In this document: in pieces, positions 58,836-64,000 of the stretch | How positions within the stretch are numbered: position 1 is the first letter of the stretch | How the letters are laid out: each line of letters starts with the position of its first letter | Source: Paenibacillus sp. JDR-2 | GTDB taxonomy: Bacteria > Bacillota > Bacilli > Paenibacillales > Paenibacillaceae | Direction: 5' to 3' | Assembly (NCBI RefSeq): GCF_000023585.1 | Contig: NC_012914.1 | Location: 6,795,501-6,859,500 of the forward strand | DNA: 64,000 bases | Made by a program: the position numbers and the translations under genes | The notes under the pieces: model-generated | Seen by the model: only the letters and a program-made list of their open reading frames with translations | Databases searched by the model: none | What the model was told of the DNA's origin: nothing

Positions 58836-60389
58836 TTACCCCATATGAAGCCCTTCGAGAGCCGCTTCCGGCTTTTCGACCTGCGTGTTCTCTCCGGAAT
58901 TTTTCTTGCCTCTTCGAAGCAGAAGCCCTAACAAGGCACCCGTAATAGCGACAAACACCATAATGCCAAAAGTGTAGTCAAATGCATCGACCGCCAAGGC
59001 GAGAAGCTGCTGAAGCTGCTCCGGACTTGCCTGCGCGGCACCGCTTCCCGCGGTCTGATTCGCCAGCGCTTCGGGCGGAACGTTTGCTTCAGCCATCAGC
59101 TTTGCAATCCGCTTCGTCAGAACCGTAACGAGCAGCGCAACCGCCAGCGAGCTGATCACCTGCTGCATCGCGCTCGTAAGCGAGGTGACACGGCTTACCA
59201 GTTCGCGCGGCGTCTTGTTGATCAGATGGGAATTAAGAGGCATCATCATAAGCCCCATTCCCGAGCCGGCCATGATAAGAGGCAGGAGCAGATCCTCTCT
59301 GCCCGTATGGATATCGAGATGCGAATACTGGAAGATCGCGCCCGATACAAGGCTGAGCCCGATAACAACCAGCCAGCGGACCCCGATACGGTCGAACAAA
59401 TAACCGCCGATCGGCATCATGCAGGCCGAAGCCAGCGCTTGCGGGAACAACGTAAGGCCGGTGTCAAACGCACCGTAGCCGCGGCCCTGCTGAAGAAATT
59501 GCGGCAGCAGGAAAATCGCGCCAAACAGCGAGAACTGGACAATCCACTGCACCACAATGCCGAACGAGAAATCAATCGAGCGGAACACCCGAAGATCCAG
59601 CAGCGGATGCTTCGCGCGCAGCTCTACGATGATAAAGACGATCAGCGCTGCGCCCCCAACGATAAGACCGGCGAGCGTTTTGTCCGAAGTCCAGCTCTCC
59701 GCACCCTGGTTGACGCCATAGGATAACGAGGCGAAAGCGAGCGGCCCCAGAATCATGCCCGGAATATCCAATCCGGCAAGCTTCTTGGTCGCCAGCTTCG
59801 GCAGACTCCACAACCCGAACAATACGCTGATGATTCCTACCGGCAGATTGATCAGGAAGATCCAGCGCCAGGAATGGTATTCGACCAGCCAACCGGAGAG
59901 AATGGGGCCAATGGCCGGAGCCAGCAGAATCGGAACGCCAAGCATCCCCATGACTTGCCCTACTTTATTGGGCGGACTCAGCCGGTAAACGTACGCCATC
60001 GCAACGGGCAGCACAAATCCGCCGCCAAGCCCTTGAATAACGCGGAACATAATCAGCGTCTGCGGGTCATTCGGCAGCGCGCATAGGAGCGAGCCAATCG
60101 TAAAGAGAATAACCGAAGTCAGAAAAACCGTCTTGGCGCCGAACCGGTCGGACAGCCAGCCCGCAAGCGGGATTACGGCGGCTTGTGCCAGCATATAACC
60201 CGTTACGGTCCACTGAAGAGTGGGAAGCTGCGTATGAAAATCCTCTACGAGCTTCGATAAAGCGACGTTCATCGCCGTTGTATCGAGAATAACCATAAAA
60301 CAGCCGAGAATAATCGCGACAAGCGGAAGCAGAATGCTTTTTATGCTGAATTCCTGCTCCTGCGGGTTATCCGTTAACCGTTGTTCCAT
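58836..60389 (-). CDS. MFS multidrug efflux transporter, DHA2 (EmrB/QacA) family
   Basis: A 517-residue transporter with 14 predicted membrane segments. Motif D1 LDTTAMNVALSKL, motif A WLSDRFGAKTVFLTSV and motif C MLGVPILLAPAIGPILSGWLV (antiporter type) are present. It should export drugs or host compounds by proton antiport. A strong AGGAGG precedes the ATG, and a 14-bp palindrome lies in the promoter region. No regulator gene is adjacent. Confidence 0.92.
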   Translation of the reverse strand: MEQRLTDNPQEQEFSIKSILLPLVAIILGCFMVILDTTAMNVALSKLVEDFHTQLPTLQWTVTGYMLAQAAVIPLAGWLSDRFGAKTVFLTSVILFTIGSLLCALPNDPQTLIMFRVIQGLGGGFVLPVAMAYVYRLSPPNKVGQVMGMLGVPILLAPAIGPILSGWLVEYHSWRWIFLINLPVGIISVLFGLWSLPKLATKKLAGLDIPGMILGPLAFASLSYGVNQGAESWTSDKTLAGLIVGGAALIVFIIVELRAKHPLLDLRVFRSIDFSFGIVVQWIVQFSLFGAIFLLPQFLQQGRGYGAFDTGLTLFPQALASACMMPIGGYLFDRIGVRWLVVIGLSLVSGAIFQYSHLDIHTGREDLLLPLIMAGSGMGLMMMPLNSHLINKTPRELVSRVTSLTSAMQQVISSLAVALLVTVLTKRIAKLMAEANVPPEALANQTAGSGAAQASPEQLQQLLALAVDAFDYTFGIMVFVAITGALLGLLLRRGKKNSGENTQVEKPEAALEGLHMG

Positions 60390-60456
60390 CCGTATAACCT
60401 CCTACATGGAATACCCCATTACGCCAAGGCTGAGAGGGACAACGGCAGTCTGTAAT

Positions 60457-60470
60457 GGTAGTGTGCTACC
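60457..60470. promoter_or_regulatory. Candidate operator upstream of the MFS transporter
   Basis: GGTAG-TGTG-CTACC is a perfect 5-bp-arm palindrome. It is flanked by related TACCCCATTAC (60412-60422) and TACCCCATGTTAC segments. It may bind a regulator encoded elsewhere. Confidence 0.35.
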
Positions 60471-60548
60471 CCATGTTACTGAGCAAATTGGGCGAAGTCA
60501 ATCGATTTTTTGGTAAAAAATACATAAACCGTTTTCAGCTGCATTCCG

Positions 60549-61922
60549 TTATTTCATCAGCCTCCGGATGATCGAAAGTCCACCCTTGGCCGACGGATAA
60601 CGGAAAGCGAAATCGAACCTCGTTATTTGCTTCAGAACGCTTTTCATATGGGAGAAGGTCTTGAAGCTGTACTCGCCATGATAAGCCCCGATCCCGCTCT
60701 CGCCTACTCCCCCAAACGGCAAATACGGCGTCGCCAGATGCATAAGCGTATCGTTGATGCATCCGCCGCCGAACGGTACGGCTTCGGTCACCCGCTTCTG
60801 AATAGCCGCATTCTCGCTGAACAGATAGAGAGCAAGCGGCTTTGGACGCGCATTGATCTGATCGATTGCTTCCTGAAGCTCATCGTAGACCAATACCGGC
60901 AGAATCGGGCCAAAAATCTCCTCCTGCATGACCGGCATATTCCAGTCCACGCGGGTTAATACGGTAGGCTCGATCCGGAGCGCCATTTCGTCAGCCCCTC
61001 CGCCCATGACAGCCTCCCCTTCGCGAAGAAAGCCTGCAAGCCGCCGGAAGTGCCGCTCCGAAATGATTTTGCCGTAATCCTTATGCTCAAGCGGATTCTG
61101 GCCATAGAACTTCGTTACCGACTTGCGGAGCTGCTGCAGGAACTCCTCCAGAACGCTGTGATGCACGAGTACGTAATCGGGCGCGATGCAGGTCTGCCCG
61201 GCGTTGATAAATTTGCCGAAGGCAAGACGTCTTGCAGCCAGCTTGAGATTGGCATCATGGTGCACGATAGCCGGGCTTTTACCCCCAAGCTCCAGCGTAA
61301 CCGGCGTCAAATGCTTGGCTGCCGCCGCCATAACCAACTTGCCGACATTAACGCTGCCCGTGAAGAAAATCTTATCGAACGGCAGGTCCAGCAGCTCTTG
61401 GCTTACCTCAACTCCGCCTTCCATAACGGCTATGTAAGAGGGATCAAACGTATCCTGAACAAGCGAAGACATGACCTCCGACACCGCCGGCGATAGTTCC
61501 GACGGCTTAAGGACTGCGGTATTGCCCGCCGCTATAGCTCCGACAAGCGGCGCCATTGCGAGCTGGAACGGATAGTTCCACGGAGCGATAATAAGCGCGG
61601 TGCCAAGCGGTTCCGGCATGATGTACCCTTTACTGCCCATATGGGTAAGCGCCGTTTTGACCTTGGCGGGCTTCATCCACCGCTTCAACCGCTTTTGCGC
61701 AAAAGAGATTTCCTTCAGGACAAGTCCAATCTCGAGCATATAGGACTCCTGCTCGCTCCGGTTCAGGTCGAGCCGAAGCGCCTGCATAATAGCATCCTCG
61801 CGTTCCGTAATGGCCTGGCGCAGCTTGGCCAGCTGAGCCTGCCTGAATTCGAGACTCCGGGTTGCCCCGGTCCCGTAATAATGCCGCTGCTTCTCCAGCA
61901 ATTGAGATCCGTATCCGTTCAT
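60549..61922 (-). CDS. Aldehyde dehydrogenase (class 3-like, YwdH type)
   Basis: A 457-residue NAD(P)-dependent enzyme. Cofactor site PLGTALIIAPWNYPFQLAMAP, catalytic Glu in LELGGKSPAIV and nucleophile Cys in FINAGQTCIAPDYVL. The C-terminal segment PFGGVGESGIGAYHG is typical of the class 3 group, which oxidises fatty or aromatic aldehydes. The C-terminal hydrophobic tail of membrane-bound relatives is absent. No clear terminator follows. Confidence 0.93.
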   Translation of the reverse strand: MNGYGSQLLEKQRHYYGTGATRSLEFRQAQLAKLRQAITEREDAIMQALRLDLNRSEQESYMLEIGLVLKEISFAQKRLKRWMKPAKVKTALTHMGSKGYIMPEPLGTALIIAPWNYPFQLAMAPLVGAIAAGNTAVLKPSELSPAVSEVMSSLVQDTFDPSYIAVMEGGVEVSQELLDLPFDKIFFTGSVNVGKLVMAAAAKHLTPVTLELGGKSPAIVHHDANLKLAARRLAFGKFINAGQTCIAPDYVLVHHSVLEEFLQQLRKSVTKFYGQNPLEHKDYGKIISERHFRRLAGFLREGEAVMGGGADEMALRIEPTVLTRVDWNMPVMQEEIFGPILPVLVYDELQEAIDQINARPKPLALYLFSENAAIQKRVTEAVPFGGGCINDTLMHLATPYLPFGGVGESGIGAYHGEYSFKTFSHMKSVLKQITRFDFAFRYPSAKGGLSIIRRLMK

Positions 61923-62004
61923 GTCATACCCCGCCTTTTCGTTATAAATCCAGACTTAAAAAATGAAATTCTATGCTATAGTTAGGAAAAAGGAGCGATG
62001 CCGA

Positions 62005-62664
62005 TTGAATAAAATGCTGCCTGCCCTTATTCTGCTCACAGGCTTGCTTTACATTTTTATCATTCCTGCTGAACCGCATGCCGTCAAGCTAATTTTCAAA
62101 GCGATTCCGATGCTGTTGATTATCGCTTATGCTTACATGCAGTCCGCGCAAAATGGTAAGCGGTTTCAATGGATCCTGCTAACCGGTCTTGTTTTCAGCG
62201 TTGTTGGCGATGTCACCCTGGGTAACTTTGTCGTAGGGCTCTCCGCCTTTTTAATCGGCCATTTGTTTTATTTAAGCGGATTTTTCGGGCAGTGGAGGTA
62301 TTCCTTCTGGCGGCTCGTTACCATCGTTCCAATCGGTGCGTACGCCGTTTATATGGGCTACGAGCTGCTCGATGCGCTTACGAAATCGGGAGACGATGCT
62401 CTGAAAATCCCCGTTCTTGTCTATTTAACGGCCATTTCGCTGATGGGCTGGTCGGCCATCATGTCCGGCAACGCATGGGCGGTTGCGGGCGCCCTGCTCT
62501 TTATGGCTTCCGACTCTATTCTCGCCTGGAATAAGTTTATTTCGGATATTGCGGGGTCAGACGTGCTTATTATGACGACTTATTATGCCGCGCAATTCTG
62601 CATAGCAACCTGCATCGGCTACCGGGGCCGCAGCGCTCCCAAGCAAAAAGCCATGATCCTCTGA
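62005..62664 (+). CDS. YhhN family membrane protein (lysoplasmalogenase-like)
   Basis: A 219-residue protein with about eight hydrophobic segments. KAIPMLLIIAYAY, FSVVGDVTLG, FLIGHLFYLSGF and FMASDSILAWNKF match the YhhN/TMEM86 family; the two acidic residues in GDVTLG and ASDSILA are the conserved active-site candidates. Eukaryotic members cleave lysoplasmalogen; the bacterial substrate is uncertain. The start is TTG at 62005, 9 bases after AAGGAG; the ATG at 62014 is too far away. Confidence 0.85.
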   Translation: MNKMLPALILLTGLLYIFIIPAEPHAVKLIFKAIPMLLIIAYAYMQSAQNGKRFQWILLTGLVFSVVGDVTLGNFVVGLSAFLIGHLFYLSGFFGQWRYSFWRLVTIVPIGAYAVYMGYELLDALTKSGDDALKIPVLVYLTAISLMGWSAIMSGNAWAVAGALLFMASDSILAWNKFISDIAGSDVLIMTTYYAAQFCIATCIGYRGRSAPKQKAMIL

Positions 62665-62678
62665 TCATGGCTTTGATT
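62647..62678. terminator. Terminator between YhhN and rlmN genes
   Basis: AAAGCCATGATC (62647-62658) pairs perfectly with GATCATGGCTTT (62663-62674) around a 4-base loop. It overlaps the YhhN stop and faces the convergent rlmN. Confidence 0.85.
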
Positions 62679-62692
62679 ATGCCGCCAGGTTG

Positions 62693-63763
62693 TTAGCCGG
62701 CTTTTTCCTTGTTCATCTGCTTGCTGCGCAGCTGGCCGCAAGCCGCGTCGATGTCGGCGCCATGCTCGAGGCGGACGCTGACGCTGACGTCTTGCTTTTT
62801 CAGCGTATCGTAGAAGCCCTTGATGGAGTCGTTCTCGCTGCGCTGGTATTGGCTATGCTCGTCAACCGGGTTGTAAGGAATCAGGTTCACGTTCACGAGG
62901 GAGCGGCGGCGGTCGCCCACCAGCTCGGCAAGCTCAAGCGCATGCTCCGGCTGGTCGTTGACGTCCTTGAGCAAAATATACTCCAGCGTAATACGGCGGT
63001 TCGTCCGTTCCAGATAGTAATCGATCGCATCCATCAGCTTCTCGATTGGAATCGCGCGGTTGATCTTCATAATCCGCGTCCGCAGCTCATTATTAGGCGC
63101 ATGCAGAGATACGGCGAGATTAACCCCTTGATCCTTGTCGGCAAACTCTCTGATTTTGTCCGCGAGGCCGCTTGTCGATACCGTAATATGGCGTGGTCCG
63201 ATAGCCAGACCTTTATGATCCTTCACCGTTGTAAGGAAGTCGTTCAGGTGAATAAAGTTATCGAACGGCTCGCCGATACCCATGACAACGATATGGCTAA
63301 CCTTCTCGCCTTGGCCGGATTCGTCGAGATGAAGCTGAATCTTCATAATCTGCTCGACAATCTCGCCGCTTGTCAGATCCCTGCTCTTCTTGAGCAGGCC
63401 GCTCGCGCAGAAGCTGCAGCCGATGTTGCAGCCGACCTGCGTGGTTACGCAGACCGACAAGCCGAACTTATGGCGCATCATCACCGTCTCGATCAGGTTG
63501 CCGTCATCCAGCTTGAGCAGCAGCTTGACGGTGCCGTCCTTCGACACTTGCTTCGTATGCTCGACCAGCGTCTGGATCGCATAGTTCTCCTCCAGCAGCT
63601 TCACGCAGTCCGGATGAACATCCGTCATATCCGCAAAGCTCGTAACCCGCTTCCGGTACAAGTATTCCCACACCTGAGTCGCCCGGAACTTTTTATGCCC
63701 GCGCTCGCCCAGCCATGCCGTTAATTGATCTAATGTAAATCCATATATGGATGCTGTACTCAT
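62693..63763 (-). CDS. rlmN: 23S rRNA/tRNA (adenine-C2)-methyltransferase
   Basis: A 356-residue radical SAM enzyme that methylates A2503 of 23S rRNA and A37 of some tRNAs. The iron-sulfur motif CxxxCxxC is at Cys112, Cys116 and Cys119 (GCNIGCSFCASG). The methyl-carrying Cys342 lies in DAACGQLRSKQ, and VVMGIGEPFDNF is the GGE-like SAM motif. The N-terminal RNA-binding domain is present. The family also includes Cfr, but the motif context is RlmN. AGAGG is 7 bases before the ATG at 63763. Confidence 0.94.
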   Translation of the reverse strand: MSTASIYGFTLDQLTAWLGERGHKKFRATQVWEYLYRKRVTSFADMTDVHPDCVKLLEENYAIQTLVEHTKQVSKDGTVKLLLKLDDGNLIETVMMRHKFGLSVCVTTQVGCNIGCSFCASGLLKKSRDLTSGEIVEQIMKIQLHLDESGQGEKVSHIVVMGIGEPFDNFIHLNDFLTTVKDHKGLAIGPRHITVSTSGLADKIREFADKDQGVNLAVSLHAPNNELRTRIMKINRAIPIEKLMDAIDYYLERTNRRITLEYILLKDVNDQPEHALELAELVGDRRRSLVNVNLIPYNPVDEHSQYQRSENDSIKGFYDTLKKQDVSVSVRLEHGADIDAACGQLRSKQMNKEKAG

Positions 63764-63898
63764 CGTTTTTCCTCTTTTCGTGAAACGCGGCCAAAACCGC
63801 ATACTGTTCCTATTGTCCCAAAATTAGCGCATGAAAACAAGGGGCTTTCATTGCTCGCACTTAACCCGCGCGCTTATTTTACTGCTCCAACTTCCTGC

Positions 63899-64000
63899 CG
63901 GCAAGCGCGCTTGCCGTAATTGCCCAATACGCTGTAAGACGTTTTTTCCGTCTTATTCGGCCCTACTCTGCCCTCGGCTGCATGCCCAACCCGCTGTAAG
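63899..64000. other. Non-coding stretch with palindromes at the window end
   Basis: A perfect 18-bp palindrome (CGGCAAGC-GCGCTTGCCG, 63899-63916) is followed by a small hairpin TAAGACG-N7-CGTCTTA (63935-63955). CGCTGTAAG occurs at 63930-63938 and again at the very end. No gene is visible from 63764 to the edge; the region may continue as a repeat outside the window. Confidence 0.45.

Noticed and set aside
1..64000. tRNA, rRNA, riboswitch or T-box elements
   Set aside because: I looked at the gaps between genes and found no cloverleaf, rRNA-like sequence or recognisable riboswitch core; by eye alone small RNAs cannot be excluded.

Overview
The window looks like a chromosomal segment of a spore-forming Firmicute, most probably Paenibacillus or a close relative. 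Reasons: moderate GC content, strong AGGAGG-type ribosome binding sites, frequent TTG starts, an alpha/beta small acid-soluble spore protein, a sporulation-kinase-like histidine kinase, YesM/YesN two-component pairs next to a CUT1 sugar transporter, GH115 and GH172 glycosidases, and the Bacillus-type MhqR, OhrR, LipL and YtrA families. I see no rRNA, tRNA, CRISPR array, prophage or insertion sequence. Genus assignment is inference.

Layout. 1-9.2 kb: the end of a multicopper oxidase, a LysR/DapA divergent pair, a shortened glycosyltransferase, an aldo/keto reductase, a TetR-controlled redox operon (quinone reductase, DsbA-like protein, tautomerase), and a LysR/YeiH pair. 9.2-16 kb (minus strand): a ribosomal-protection GTPase, a GH172 protein, a secreted nucleotidase with LysM, methionine aminopeptidase and a tiny Glu/Ala protein. 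16.3-24.8 kb: a LiaF-like membrane protein, a PAS histidine kinase, and a four-gene ABC export operon with two ATPases. 24.9-26.5 kb: an acetyltransferase and LipL. 26.5-26.9 kb: a non-coding block with four related palindromes. 26.9-40 kb (minus strand): a hypothetical gene, a small alarmone synthetase, PhzF, split ThrE, MATE, a ROK repressor, YesN/YesM, and a sugar ABC transporter; three tandem 50-bp hairpin repeats lie just before the YesM start. 40.3-51 kb: polysaccharide deacetylase, an OhrR/glutathione peroxidase pair, a YtrA-type ABC operon, leucine dehydrogenase, PepT and a MhqR-type quinone/electrophile regulon. 51-64 kb: a glycine-rich peptidoglycan-binding protein, GH115, GNAT, a WGxxGxxG-type surface protein, a glycosyltransferase, SASP, an alkyltransferase-like protein, an MFS pump, aldehyde dehydrogenase, YhhN and RlmN.

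How the parts fit. Three small regulons can be read from the DNA. TetR and the redox operon share a CTAC-N6-GTAG operator in the same position over both -10 boxes. The OhrR-like gene and glutathione peroxidase have divergent near-consensus promoters, each with a related AT-rich box. MhqR and the ring-cleaving dioxygenase carry near-identical 16-bp palindromes. All three point to thiol, quinone and peroxide stress handling. The 33.4-40 kb cluster is a sensor-regulated carbohydrate import unit with an internal terminator after the binding-protein gene.

The signals least explained by known families are the four-palindrome block (26609-26811), the three hairpin repeats (36481-36623), the shortened glycosyltransferase that has lost its metal-binding motif, the deacetylase flanked by two halves of what looks like one domain, and the low-complexity surface proteins. 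I did not find an obviously new multi-gene system.
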